Shown: piece after piece, positions 35,547 to 48,074 of the stretch
How positions within the stretch are numbered: the stretch's first letter is position 1
How the letters are laid out: each line of letters opens with the position of its first letter
Source: Sweltsa coloradensis
Lineage: Eukaryota; Arthropoda; Insecta; Plecoptera; Chloroperlidae
DNA: 64,000 nt
Assembly: GCA_024449915.1 (NCBI GenBank)
Contig: JAMZAV010000050.1
Span: 744,001-808,000, forward strand
Reading direction: 5' to 3'
The notes under the pieces: model-generated
The model's database searches: none
What the model was told of the DNA's origin: nothing
What the model saw: the letters and a program-made list of their open reading frames with translations, nothing else
Program-made: the position numbers and the translations under genes

Positions 35547-35748
35547 AGAAGACAAGATGAAAAAGAAAGTAAAGAAGAAGAACGAGGCAATAGTGGATTA
35601 CAAAAGTTACTTCTTTGTAATGGAAATGTTAGTTTTTTAAATTAGTTGTGTTTATTAAATTGTTTGGGATACCAAAAGGAATAAACATGTAATTATTCAT
35701 ATACAAATTATTAAACTTAAGTTGTATCAATTTCGTGCTAATTCTCTG

Positions 35749-35965
35749 CGTCGCAAGTATAAACATTGAACATTTATACCTCAACGTTTCGTTTCATCTG
35801 TGGGTAACATTTTCATGAGAACTGAGGCTGACTAAGTTTGTTTCAGCCTGAGCCGAACTCCCCCTCTTTGTGATTGTGATCCGGTGGGTGGCACACTCGT
35901 GAATATGTTACCCACATAGGTAACGAAACGTCGAGGTATAAATGTTCAATGTTTACTCGCGACGC
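35749..35965. repeat. Inverted repeat with GAAACGTCGAGG arms
   Basis: GCGTCGCAAGTATAAACATTG and following bases through CCTCAACGTTTCG and GTGGGTAACAT pair imperfectly with TATGTTACCCACA through GAAACGTCGAGGTATAAATG to CGCGACGC. Arms are about 65-70 bp with a loop of about 80 bp. Probably part of a retroelement-like repeat related to 24630-24805. Confidence 0.65.
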
Positions 35966-36239
35966 GGCGAAATAACCCGAAACTAACAATTTTTCAGAAA
36001 AGATAAGCTTTGAATTAATATCTTTACGTATTATTATAATTATTATTATAAGATTCAGGCCCAAGTTGTAGACTTTGGGTGATTAATGTGTTAGTTAGCT
36101 AGTTTGCAGACGAGTGGACACGACTACTGCGTGACCGAGTTGGTCCGCCTCCACAGTCTCAGTCTGGCAGTCAAAGCAAAACACGCTAAACTCAAGTCTG
36201 GCCAACATTCCAGAAAACACGCTAAATCAATCACACCCA

Positions 36240-36640
36240 AGCAGACTTGGTTTCGTCACTGAGAAACAGCGAGAACGAGCAGACGTCGATTATAAAGAAG
36301 AAATATCTCTCTGTCCGACACGCGATCCTTGCATCACGCGTTGTTCCCGCGCGAGATCTCGTAACTTTAATATGCAGAGTCGTGCTCGGTGCGAGAGAAG
36401 AGTGCGGATGTTCACAGGTCTGCTGCATGATGGGGCTTCGGGGCGGTTCTGTTATACAACCACGAGGTGAAGAGATCGGGCGTAGACCCGTCCCTCGTCC
36501 CGTCCCGTCCCGTCCCGTCCCGTCCCGTCCCGTCCCGTCCCGTCCCGTGTCTCCTAGCGCCCGCACGATACCAACAATACCTCCATCGGGCATCAAGCTG
36601 GGAGAACACAGTATCACAAGCCTACGTTAGTTAAAAATAC
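36240..36640. other. GC-richer patch
   Basis: CpG-containing sequence on either side of a pentamer array, with open frames on both strands. No recognisable product. It could be promoter or 5' exon DNA, but this is unproven. Confidence 0.25.
36487..36549 (+). repeat. (CCCGT)n microsatellite
   Basis: About 11 pentamers. They generate RDGTG-type repeats in open frames on the minus strand and RPVPS on the plus strand. Confidence 0.95.
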
Positions 36641-37925
36641 AAAGCGTTAATAATATTTATACAAAATAACCCTTTAATTCAGCAATGACTCAGAGAAAGG
36701 AGTAACATATTATATTTTGAATCCACTACAGAAAAGTAATATATCGTGATTCTAGGGCGATATTGGGTGCCGACAATAATTGCAAAACGACCAAATATTG
36801 TTAGGTATGAACATAAGTATATCTGCATAACTATTCAGTTTTATTAAGTAAGATTATGCAAAGAAAAAGAAAATACATTTATGTGTATTTGTAGTCTACC
36901 CACGAAATTACACGGTAACTATTAAAGAAATGAATATTTTAAAAGAGTTAGTTCTCCCAAAACCAAATCTCTATAAACATTCAACACTATGAATTATTAT
37001 TCACTATGAAGTCTATCCTACTCAAACATAAAATAAAAACATAAAATAACATTAAAGCAATTTTTTGTGTAAATTAAAAAACAGTGCTATCTCAATGCAG
37101 ACATGACTTAATTGCTACATTTTCGAATATTGCTAATTACTATCACTTCATCCATGTAGTTAAAGCAGACTTTTGATTAAAGTCATGAAATATTGTTACA
37201 CCCCCCCCCCCCCAATTTCCGAATTTATGGTTAAACCACATTGCAAAGTACGCGAGTTTGTCTTCTATAAAGCCCGCTGCGCAACGTGTAACACAACCGT
37301 CGGTCACAGGGGCTTAGAAGACAGGATCTTAGAAGCCTCCACCGTCCCGTTCATGTACATTATCTAAATACCGGTTCATTCTGTTTGAAAATCTTACAGA
37401 TTGAATAAAACATTTAAGTTAGAAAGTAATTGGCTGGCTGGAACTGTGACAAGTTATAATAAAGAGTGTACATGATTGTCTGGTTCCGATCAATACTCTC
37501 TCAAGGTAAACATTTTTATATTTATCTTTATTGCTAAACATTATCGTATAGTTACTTAATCATTTGCTAAGTTACAAATGAAATGTTCATCGAAGACCTC
37601 CAGACACAAATAAAACTGGAAGGATCGATTCAATTGTATCAGATTCTATATTGGCCAATCATCTTTGATCGATGAAATTATTTCCCCCGTCATTGTGATC
37701 AGCCACGTTGATGGATCGTTACATAAACTTAGTTTGCGCGTCGGAGTTTCCAGTGCAGATCCACCTCGCGATGAAAGCTGCGCGGGTCAGTGTGTCAGTG
37801 AAAAGAACTTGTTTTACTTTTTGGTCGACCGAGGTCAAAATTAAAATCCACATGAAAAATAGCACTTTCAAACGTGACTATAATAGTGCTCTCTCATCCC
37901 TCCCCGCTGTGAAACAGAACGACTC
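36641..37925. other. Unassigned AT-rich tract
   Basis: Holds a poly-C run at 37201-37213. The open frame at 37708-38202 (164 codons) runs from here into the satellite and has no recognisable motif. Confidence 0.4.
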
Positions 37926-37929
37926 TCCA

Positions 37930-38035
37930 GTTGCTATACCCGTGGCAGGGAAAGAGCAGACAATGCACTCACAGGTGACACAAGACAAGGTGCTATACCC
38001 GGGGCAGGGGAAGAGCAGACAATACACTTCACAAC
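37930..38035 (+). repeat. ~58-bp duplication
   Basis: TGCTATACCCGTGGCAGGG..AGAGCAGACAATGCAC at 37930 recurs from 37990 with few changes, just upstream of the satellite. Confidence 0.85.
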
Positions 38036-38059
38036 ATTCTAGCATGAAAAATATACAGT

Positions 38060-40345
38060 ATTTTGAGGCAAATTTTAATTTTTATAACTTTGCATACTTG
38101 ATAATGAAGGACATCTGTACTATCGTATTATATCATATTTTCAATATTAATCATAGATCAATCAGAAAATGCGTGGTTTTTGGGTTTTTTCGACCATTTT
38201 GATAGATACAAAATTCTAGAATATTGAATTTATGTTTTGTTAATTTTCTATTATCAATTTACGAAAAATCAATTATAGATGCCGTCATAATTCTTTTTTA
38301 CACAATTATGTAACATTACAAACAGATGCGACTAAAATTGTCTGGGAAATTTGAATGCGCGATGCGATTTTCTAAGATACTGTTGTAATATTTCTAGTTT
38401 AAGATGTTTAAAAAACTAACTTTATACTTTGTCCAATTACCAAAACATAAACCTCCATTGGCATACTTGATATTGAAGAACATCTGTACTATCCTATTTT
38501 ATTATATTTTCAATATTTATCTTAGGTTAATTAGAAAATGCTCGTTTTTTTGGGGTGTTTTCGACCATATTGATAGATTTAAAATTCTAGAAAAATGATT
38601 TTATATTTTGTTTATTTTCTATTATCAATTAACGAAAAATCTATTAAAGATGCCGTCATAATTCTTTTTTATACAATTATATAAAATTACAAACAGATGC
38701 GACTAAAATTGTATGAGAAATTTGAATGCGCGATGCGATTTTCTAATAAAGTTGTAATATTTCTAGTTTGAGATGTTTAAAAATCTAGCTTTATACTTTA
38801 TCCAAGTACCAAAACATAAACCTCCATTGGCATACTTGATATTGAAGGACATCTGTACTATCCTATTATATTATATTTTCAATATTTATCTTAGATCAAT
38901 CAGAAAATGCATGGTTTTTGGGTGTTTTCGTACATTTTGATAGATTAAAAATTCTAGAAAATTAAATTTATATTTTGTTTACTTTCTATTATCAATTTAC
39001 GAAAAAGTTCTATGATAGATGCATTCAAAATTATTTTTTACATAATTATGTAACATTACAAACAGATTCGACTAAAATTGTATGAGAAATTTGAATGCGC
39101 GATGCGATTTTCTAAGTTGTAATATTTCTAGTTTAAGATGTTAAAAAATCTACCTTTATACTTTGTCCAAGTACCAAAACATAAACCTCCATTGGCATAC
39201 TTGATAATGAAAGATATCTGCACTATCCGATTATATTATATTTTCAATATTTATCATAGATCAATCAGAAAATGCGTGGTTTTTGGGTGTTTTCGACCAT
39301 TTTGATAGAATAAAAATTGTAGAAAATTGAATTTATATTTCATTTATTTTCTATTATAAATTTACGGAAAAGTTCTTGATAGATGCATTCAAAATTCTTT
39401 TTTTAAACAATTATGTAACATTAGAAACATATGCGACTAAAATTATCTGAGAAATTTGAATGCGCGATGCGATTTTCTAAGATAGTTGTAATATTTCTAG
39501 TTTGAGATGTTTAAAACCTAACTTTATACTTTGTCCAAGTACCAAAACATTAACCTCCATTGGCATACTTGATAATGAAGGACATCTGAACAATCCTATT
39601 ATATTATATTTTCAATATTTATCATAGATCAATCAGAAAATTCTTTTTTTTAAACCATTTTGGTTGATTCAAAATTCTAGAAAAATTTATTTATATTTTG
39701 TTTATTTTCTATTATCAATTTACGAAAAATCTATTATAGATGCCGTCATAATTCTTTTTTTACAAAATTATGTAACATTACAAACAGATGCGACTTAAAT
39801 TGTCTGAGAAATTTGAATGCGCGATGCGATTTTCTAATATAGTTGTAATATTTCTGGTTTGAGATGTTTAAAAACCTAATTTTATACTTTGTCCAATTAC
39901 CAAAACATAAACCTCCATTGGCATACTTGATAATGAAAGATATCTGTACTATCCTATTATATTATATTTTCAATATTTATCATATCAGAAAATGCGTGGT
40001 TTTTGGGTGTTTTCGACCATTTTGATAGATTAAAAATTCTAGAAAATTGAATTTATATTTTATTTATTTTCTATTATAAATTTACGGAAAAGTTCTATGG
40101 TAGATGCCATCATAATTCTTTTTTACACAATTATGTAACATTACAAACAGATGCGACTAAAATTGTCTGAGAAATTTGAATGCGCATTAAATGAGCAGCT
40201 CCTGAGCTCCTCTTAAACATTGAGAGACAGAGGGCGAACTTCATTTCCATCAGGTACGAGTTTCTAAGATAGTTGTAATATTTCTAGTTTGAGATGTTTA
40301 AAAATCTAACTTTAGATTTTGTCCAAATACCAAAACCTAAACCTC
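38060..40345 (+). repeat. ~365-bp AT-rich satellite, about six copies
   Basis: The marker GCATACTTGAT recurs at 38092, 38461, 38830, 39195, 39563 and 39921, giving spacings of 369, 369, 365, 368 and 358 bp. Each unit contains AACCTCCATTGGC, GACCATTTTGATAGA, GATGCGACTAAAATTG and TGCGCGATGCGATTTTC. The last unit carries a foreign insert of about 70 bp at about 40187-40258, and the array breaks off at AACCTCCATG near 40349. No coding was found. Confidence 0.95.
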
Positions 40346-40712
40346 CATGCCCTGCATCACGTTTGCTATGACGGCAGCAGCTACATTGCCGAATGCAACG
40401 CGTAGGCTCTCATATAACTTGCACAAGGTTATCAACACGTCTCACACTGACTGCCTGACTGCGTGAGTGAGTGAGATGCCAATAACTATAATTTACGCTA
40501 ACTTGCTATACAAGTTTTTGGAAGGCTGGTTAACCATGGGTTAGTTTTAGCATGAATGAGTGAACATAAGTCTCTCTGTGAAAGAGGACGAGTCTGTTGG
40601 GCTACGTCACTAAAGATGGAGAGCGTATTCTGTGCGTAGCAGGTGCGGCACACGCACTCTGGTGGTCAGCTCGACTCGCTGAACACATTAGCAATAATCG
40701 TAATGAGTGATT
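40346..40712. other. Unassigned tract
   Basis: No gene recognised; slightly GC-richer than the satellite. Confidence 0.4.
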
Positions 40713-40728
40713 ATTAATGAGAAATAAT

Positions 40729-41298
40729 TGGATGAGCGAAGCGAAGACTTAAATTTCACTTACCCTGAGATAAATGGCACGGGTGTTTTTTTTGTCTGTT
40801 TGTTCGCTCTCTACTGGGCAAACGGCATAAATGCGATCTTTATGAAAATTGGAGGGGACCTTCGAAATCTTTGAAATTGGACCTGCCACGTTTTTGGGTA
40901 CAATAAAAGAAATATTTCTCATGAATATCGTACTTTTTTATTTTTTTAGATTTTTAATGCGATATTTTCGTGACATTTGGACCGATTCTGACCAAACGGG
41001 TGGGGCTACAACGTTCATATTTTACATGGACATTAAGGTATTGGTGATGTATTGCTTTTTGAAAGAAAAATTTGAAAAAGTTAGCCAGAATCCATAGAGT
41101 AAAGGTTTTAATATGAGTTTTTTTTTAGGTTTATAATAACTAGGCTTAGAAACTTAGACAACTTGGAAACTTGACAACAATCACCTACAATGCATTCAAA
41201 AACACTTGCAAAGGAAAAGTGGTCCTAAGCAAACTAAAAACTTACAAAAAAGCTCATCCATCAACGCGACTCAAAAAAACGTTTGCGAAGCGGCCTAG
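40729..41298 (+). mobile_element. Helentron/HINE-like element, subfamily 2, first of a tandem pair
   Basis: Starts TGGATGAGCGAAGCGAAGAC after T. GCTCATCCATCAACGCGACT lies near the end, then GCGTTTGCGAAG-like sequence and GCGGCCTAG followed by T. The internal block GATTCTGACCAAACGGGTGG is shared with 51606-51760 and, inverted, with 58580-59143 and 59260-59899. No transposase. Confidence 0.78.
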
Positions 41299-41313
41299 TT
41301 AATGAGCAATAAT

Positions 41314-41728
41314 TGGATGAGCGAAGCGAAGACTTCAATTTTACTTACCCTGTGAAAAATAGCTCGGGTGTTTTTGTCTGTTTGTTCGTTCTCTACCGGG
41401 TAAACGGCATATGAGATCTTGATGAAAATTGAAGGGGACCTTCGAAATCTCTGAACTTAGATCTGCCAAATATTTGGGTACAATAGAAGAAATATTTCTC
41501 GTGAATATCGTAATTTTTCGATTTTTAATGCAATACCGGGCAAACGGCTACTCCGATCTTGATGAAACTTTATGGGAACGTTTGAAATCATTGAAGTTAG
41601 ATATGTTACGATTTAATGGACAATCAAAGAAACTTTTCTCGAAGACCTCGTACTTTTAGGGCAAAGATAACCAACCATAAAAGCTCATCCATAAACGCGA
41701 CTGGAAAAGTGTTAGCGAAGCGGCCTGG
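41314..41728 (+). mobile_element. Helentron/HINE-like element, subfamily 2, second of a tandem pair
   Basis: Same orientation and ends as the element before it, from which 15 bp separate it. The 3' terminus is CTGG rather than CTAG. The interior is shorter and carries the GGGCAAACGGCTACTCCGAT block. Confidence 0.78.
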
Positions 41729-42640
41729 TTATATTCATGAGTGATCATGAGTTTTTATTTTAATTTCATCATGCTGCTCATTACAACGGACCGCTTAGAA
41801 ACTGTAGAACGATTTAAATAATGTGTTTTAGAACATATATTTTATTATATTATATTGTATTGTATTACAAATAGAGAGTTAGATAATATACCTTCATTTA
41901 TGTCATTTGGCTTCGATTCCAACTACAGAATATTCTTTTAAAATATTTGCAAGATTAGATTGTTTTGTTGCCATGGCCTAATTGTTATTATATACTTGGT
42001 ATAATGTACTGAAAGCCATTGCTCTGATTATTGAGCATTTAGAAAATAAAAACCTCTATAATATTATCAATTACAACCAATCAAAAATCAAAATCATCAC
42101 ACCAAATAGTATCGCACATCAAATCATTAATTCATCATGACAATATCAAGACAATTACTCAATAACATTAAGTGAGTATGATTAATTACTGAGTGAACTT
42201 TTAGGACTCGCCGTAACAATACAAACTCATTTTCATTGAATAATGATTGATAATTTGCTTCATACATTCGAACAGGAATCCGTGGATTTGCGCTTTTGTC
42301 TGTCTGTATGCTAATCACATTCTTCATCATGGACCTCCCCCCTGATAATATCACAATCACATGATGAGTCTTCAAGGGGCTTTTACTCCTTTTTTTGCAT
42401 AATCTAGAGCATAGGCCATAGTACACTAAAATTACAGTTTAAAAAAATGATATCTTGTACCTATGACTTTACAAGAATGTTTTAAGCTTTATGAACCTGA
42501 AATGAGTGAAAATTGTGTCAGTGAATTTCTTAAATCGGCTTCAACCTGCTTTTTTTCATTTTACATAGATACTAGAGCATCACACACCAATCTAAAATGT
42601 GCATTTAGAAAATTCTGTCTTGAAATTGTGCTCAAATAAT
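41729..42640. other. Unassigned AT-rich tract
   Basis: The open frame on the minus strand at 42127-42426 (99 codons) is unrecognised. Confidence 0.4.
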
Positions 42641-43159
42641 TGAACGAGTGAGCGCAGCGAACGTAGTGATTTCCATTCGACTTAAACGGCCCTTATTGTT
42701 TTTCTGCGTGCGTGTGTGTGTGTGTACGTTGAAAATCAGCCGAATCGCTGAACAGATTGCGCTGAAATTTTAAACAGACATCCGGTACGAGTTTATTGAG
42801 AACTGCTAACAAAATCAGCAAGATTCATTGCGATTTAAACCTACAAGAAATGATAAACTGAAAAATAGACTTCCAATGTTTAGAAATTATTTTAACGACA
42901 ATGTTTTAGATTTTGAAAAGATATTTTTTGTTTGTTTTTCGCCTGGCTGTGAAATGCCGTGCCCATGCAAGGTCAGTCGAATGTTGGACGTCAAGGTACC
43001 CCCAAATTCCGCTAGTAGATTGAGTAGGCCCTAAACCTTGCAATATTTTCACGTATTTCGTACTGGCTATGTTTACCATAGTAGGCCCTATTGCCACAGA
43101 TGATGGACTACACTGCGTTATATGCATTTCAAAACAAGTTTAATTATTTTTGAAATACA

Positions 43160-43246
43160 ATCTAGAAATTACAAAATCTTTCCCGACCAGGGGATTGAAC
43201 CCACGTCTCCCACATTTCGGCTACAAGGGCGCTTTAGCCAACTAGA
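43160..43246 (-). repeat. tRNA-derived SINE head
   Basis: The minus strand reads TAGTCTAGTTGGCTAAAGCG (A-box-like), then GTGGGTTCAATCCCCTGG (B-box-like). TTTCCC and GGGAAA could pair as an acceptor stem, but the anticodon arm does not fold. Either a decayed tRNA or a SINE. Confidence 0.45.
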
Positions 43247-43617
43247 CTAGGGAAACGCCAAAGTCGTATTTAGACGAGTGAGCGAGTCATGTGGTGGGTA
43301 CCCGGGAACATTTGCATTTAAGTTTGATAATTATATTCGTATAAATAATAGGGTATTGGTGGAAATCACTGTGCCGGAGGTTGCTGTTGTTGGCAGTCTT
43401 CAACTGAATATTCCGTGTGACTGCCGGGTCTTGCTTAATGGTAGATTGTTGGTCCGGGAGTTGTGTAAAAGTTTAGGCCATAGTTTAGGCCAAAATGCTC
43501 CACTATAGCCTATGATAGGCTAGGGAGGCCTAAGGTAAGGGGAAGAAAAGAAATGTTACCGGGTACTCAACACATGGCTCACTCACTCGTCTAACAACGA
43601 CTTTGGCGTTTCCCTAG
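43247..43617. repeat. Foldback unit with ~70-bp inverted ends
   Basis: CTAGGGAAACGCCAAAGTCG..GACGAGTGAG..ACCCGGGAACAT at 43247-43315 pairs with its inverse at about 43550-43617. Both ends therefore carry the 3'-terminal hairpin of subfamily 4, facing outward. Confidence 0.8.
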
Positions 43618-43619
43618 TA

Positions 43620-44515
43620 TACACTCAAACACGCAAAAATATGCATTCCAAAATCACACCCCTTCTTGGTTATCAGCATATTTCGACCGAACCACTTGCC
43701 CAAATTACAATTCAAAACGTAGAGGATTTACAGAAAAGGTAGCCCGGTACGTCAGTGATGGCCAATATTTTTTTGATCAAAATCCTCCAAGGTCACAAGT
43801 TATAAAGATTGTCCCATGTTATTTCTTGTGGGAGATTTTTGTCGATTTTTGTCGAGCTCGATAATAATTATCGAGTTTAGCAATTTTGGGGGGATTTAGG
43901 GTGGACTTAGGACTTTTTCTTTTCTAAACTGCTAACTTGTTAGCCCGAATCGAATATATTTTTTTAGTTTAGCGGGTGAATACTCCTTTAAGAGATTCAT
44001 ACTTTTTACTACAGCACTCACATCTTACTACTCTATTACTGGGAAGCTTAAAAAGCGTTAGATTTACTAGTAAATAATAATAATAAAAGCGAAATAATGA
44101 TTTTCTACCGGAGAAAAATAATGCGTTTGCGTAAAGTAAATGATGAAATGATTTGGACCTCAATTATTAAAGAGATGTAATTGGTAAGATACCTAAGTAT
44201 AATCGTTATTGAAAGTGGGTGGAGACGAAAGGAAAGTTGCTGTTAGTTGACAAACAAACCGTTAACAAGAAATAACTCCACGATCATTAAAATAAATGAC
44301 TTTAACCGTGAAATAAAACGCGAGGAAATGTAGTAATGAGGTGACCCCACATGAACACTTAAATATTGCACATTCCACACCGACAACAAATATCGAATGC
44401 GGAATGATTGATCATTAGCTTTGGTTGCAAATTACAAAATATTTTTTAATAACAATATTGAGTTTAAAGGGACACTACACAAAAAGCGTAGGCTGGCGTT
44501 GTAACCCTAGAATAT
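43620..44515. other. Unassigned tract
   Basis: No feature recognised. Confidence 0.4.
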
Positions 44516-44519
44516 TCCC

Positions 44520-44760
44520 GCTAAACTTACCTTCCTGCATCTATTCTAGCTGGTGCGAGTCCTTGTTGACTGGGCGGCAGAATAGCTCTAAACATGGATG
44601 GTGGGGCAACTTGACGTATCGTCCGGGGTTCCTCAAGGCAGAGTTGTTGGACCCCTATTCTTTGTGACTTTCCCGTGTGTGGAGAGGAGGAACCGGAAGG
44701 AACTCGCCATGAGTGCAGAACGCTGATGACTTCACCATCTTTTCTTCCGGTCAATGAATG
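44520..44760 (+). pseudogene. Non-LTR retrotransposon reverse transcriptase fragment
   Basis: Upstream frame: WCESLLTGRQNSSK, resembling the segment before the catalytic core. After a shift near 44616, VSSGVPQGRVVGPLFF matches the SGVPQG..LGPLLF motif of non-LTR reverse transcriptases. About 100 bases later, in a third frame, NADDFTIFSSG (44719-44751) sits where the catalytic YADD motif belongs. At least two frameshifts and an N for Y substitution mark it as dead. Jockey/CR1/I-like by motif, clade not resolvable. Confidence 0.8.
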
Positions 44761-46825
44761 TCCTACTGTTCATAAAATAGATTATTGCAATTTGTGCGTA
44801 CATTATTTTAGTAAATATGAACTCATTTATTGTACATGTATCTGATTTTCTTACGTCTATGTGACTCGTTTTTTAAAAAGGAAAAAGCATTATCTGTCTA
44901 TGTGATCGTTTTCTGTCTCCATGACATATCTACATGTTTTTCATTACAAACAATGATTGGTTTATTTAACTATTCTGTAGGCCTGTGTAACATTCATATA
45001 TGTTAGTATTTTTTCCATCTTTGTGTGCAAGAGTAAACAAAACCATTAGCTACAAATGACTTACTTTGAAAGATATGCCACTTGTTGTTAATTATTTCCT
45101 AAGTATGTGCTAGGTTAAGTCGGCAGAGGTAATAAGTCTGTGAGGCAGGGCAGCCAACATAAAGTGTTGACGCAAGCCTCGGTGTCGCAACCACAGAGGG
45201 CGCCCGACATCTTGGGTGGGAGATGGATGAACTACAGACCTCTGACTTCACGACACAGCCATTGTCTTTTAGATACAATGGCCATCTCTCTAACTCGGGT
45301 ACACACGCACTCAAGACCATGACGCCGCGTCACGATCGGGCCTTATCTTGATTTCAATATATTCATTTATTAATCCGCCTCTGATTGGAACTATCTAGTC
45401 GAATGTAATCTTGACGTAAGGGTGCTCACTTCATCTTACAACGTTTGGACTGTACTGTGCTGTTGTTTACTTCAAGCGTCATAAAGAGCTTCGTACTTCA
45501 CACTACTGTGTTCTGAAGGACGCCAGACGGAATATCGTCCTCAACTCTCAATATTCAGACTATCACGCTGAGCCACTTTCTCCAGGATATGAAAAATATA
45601 GTATCGTTTTCCATTATTATGCATTTTATTTATTTGTTATAAACACTGATTTACAAAGGAAGACAATACTTAAAACAAAGAATGGATAAATGCATACGAA
45701 ATAATAAATTGTCATCGAACCAAAAATTTCCAAATAATATTTTAACATTGTACAATATTATAAACTTCATATTAATATATATAAACTTTATATAACAAAT
45801 AAAAACAAACATTCTGTGAGTTTCCAACATTCATTGTAATGAATAAAAATCGATGCAAATAGGTAAAAATCAGCTGTGAACACACTATCAAATAATATGT
45901 TAGGACTTCATAACGTAATACTTAATAAGTAATTTCCCTATCACTGAGTCTGTCTTACTACTTTCTAATCATCAGATTGAGATTGTTTGGTAACGGAAAG
46001 CTTATTGACAGGAACTAAATATAACGAAATACACATACTACATATTGTGTAGTAAGTGACCTTGGTTAATTGTTTTAAGTGTGTTCATTTCGTCCTATTG
46101 AGATTGTTGTTTATCTATATAATAGTGGAATCTTGTAGTCACTAGCCAGGCTAGCAATCCATGAAAAACATGTCAAGAATAATGTAGTCTCGGGATGCCA
46201 TACTGCGTCCACATTGCGTCCACATTGATTCACTTAGGAGTTTAATGAAATGGTGCCAATATTTCTAAACTCTATACATCCCCCGGGTTCCAAATGTTGC
46301 TTGGAGACGAAAAACTTATTGGAATTACTGTTCGCCAAATTTCTCCATATTTAATTGAAAACCAAATATGATATTAAATAATAGTGTTTGAAGAATGAAG
46401 CAACTTTATTTGAAGCCACGATATTCATTAGTCGTATAATATTCTGTTGTCTCAAGTCAAGATAGATATCATCCTCTCTTTATTATCAGTCTACATTCTT
46501 ATCTTGGCAATCTAGTGGGTATAGAGCTTGTCACACGCGGTCACGAGTAGAAACTGATTGAACTTTAAGAAACAACGTAAACTTAAAACACTGGCTGGGA
46601 AAACGTTTACATTTGTCATATTGCTCAACTCTTGTGATGAGGCAGTGATTAATTATCTGCCATGTTTTGCTGGTTGTTAAAATATGACATGCAATAATTA
46701 AGTTCCAAGATGGCAGTCATCTGCTGGATGTTAATTAAAAACAAAACACACGTGAGAAAGTATTTGGTCTTTTGGCCCAGGAAGGTTCTGAATAACCATA
46801 ACGTTGGTTACGTCAGGAGGAAGAT
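44761..46825. other. Unassigned tract
   Basis: 45120-45345 is GC-richer with unrecognised open frames. A short TGCGTCCACAT duplication lies at about 46203-46226. The rest is AT-rich. Confidence 0.4.
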
Positions 46826-46862
46826 GTGGGTTTTATTCCGGGTCGGGGCAAACGTTTTTTAT
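46770..46862 (+). repeat. SINE-like fragment
   Basis: GGGTTTTATTCCGGGTCGGGGCAAA resembles the tail of the tRNA-like heads at 47735-47805 (inverted) and 48473-48552. The B box is poor. Confidence 0.3.
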
Positions 46863-47734
46863 ATGAAATTTATACATAATACTTAACGGCAGTTATTGCT
46901 CTAAAACACGCATTGTCATCATCATTATCATCATAAATGTTATATTAATTCATATTATAGATTTTCGTTGCTTGGAATAAATTTTGTAAATTAGTTAGCG
47001 TGTTCTTTCACCACTTAGCATAAACCTTAATTCGAATTAATCTCTACATTTCACCTAAAATTATTAGTTCTCACAGAAGCCAGGGCTACAAGCTTTCAAA
47101 TAAAATGATGAACAAGCTACTTATATTGATACCTACATGCCTGCACACCCATTTAAGTTTATAAAGGTTTTCGTAGATTTGGGTCCAATCGAGTCTGACG
47201 CTCATTCTACTTTACACAACAGTTAAGTTCTTCCAGGCGCGGTGGCCCCGCAAGTTGCACTCGAAAAACAGTTAAGCTTCGTGGTGTAAAATAAATTCTA
47301 CAGAAAGCTACAACATAATTATTTTGTCTAAATAATCAACAGCCGCATGATAACATACAGTGAAACTTGACGGCTGAGTAGGCCTTTTTCGACATAGCAT
47401 CCATTCTGCCATGTAGAAAATAACAGGCTTGCACCCAGAAAGTAGACGGTCCCCTATTATACGTTTAGTTATCAAAGTTAATATTGTATAACGATTAATT
47501 GACAATGAAGTTCAGTGGGGTCTCAAATTATCACTCATTGTAAAGACTGGCGTAGCATGTCGATATAATTTGTAGCCAGACATAAGGTTCCAAACTATTA
47601 ACTTTATTTGGTTAATAAATTGAACAGTCAGCTAATATCCTACCAAGTTTACATTTCACAGACATTTTCGGCCTATATTACATGCGCAAATAAGTTGTTA
47701 TTATTAATATTGATCCCCAGCAATTTCAAAAAAA
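46863..47734. other. Unassigned tract
   Basis: AT-rich, no feature recognised. Confidence 0.4.
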
Positions 47735-47805
47735 TTTGCCCCGACTGAGACTCAAGCCCAGAACTTCCAACTCTGCCTAGCGATACTCGTGACAACTATC
47801 GGGAC
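47735..47805 (-). repeat. tRNA-derived SINE head
   Basis: On the minus strand, GTCCCGATAGTTGTCACGAG precedes AAGTTCTGGGCTTGAGTC and TCGGGGCAAA, a weak A-box/B-box arrangement like 48473-48552. Confidence 0.35.
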
Positions 47806-48074
47806 CACCAGACAAACTTTAACAAAATTGTAATTTGTCTTCTTCTTTTTGCTATCTCAGTTTTGGACGTCAACTTAGTTACAAGTTACACTCCACATTA
47901 GTTGCAAGTCGGCATACACATGTGTATAGCGCCACGAGGTTAGCTGGGGAATGACATCGTTAATCACGTCTCTCCTCGACACTGAAACATTAAACGCCAC
48001 TCCCGCCGTGGCACTCAGCTAATGTGGCCACCCTGAGTGCTCGTCCGCGCGCGTGTGTGTGGCCCCGTGTGGTA

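Larger units (their letters stand above)
42641..43617 (+). mobile_element. Helentron/HINE-like element, subfamily 4, with internal insertions
   Basis: Starts TGAACGAGTGAGCGCAGCG after T. Near the 3' end CTCACTCGT is the inverse of ACGAGTGAG and is followed by an AACG..CGTT hairpin and TCCCTAG, then T. The interior carries a tRNA-like segment (43160-43246) and a second, inverted copy of the 3' end (43247 onward), so it is a composite. Confidence 0.65.

Noticed and set aside
37708..38202. 164-codon open frame as a gene
   Set aside because: No recognisable motif, and its last third lies in the 365-bp satellite.
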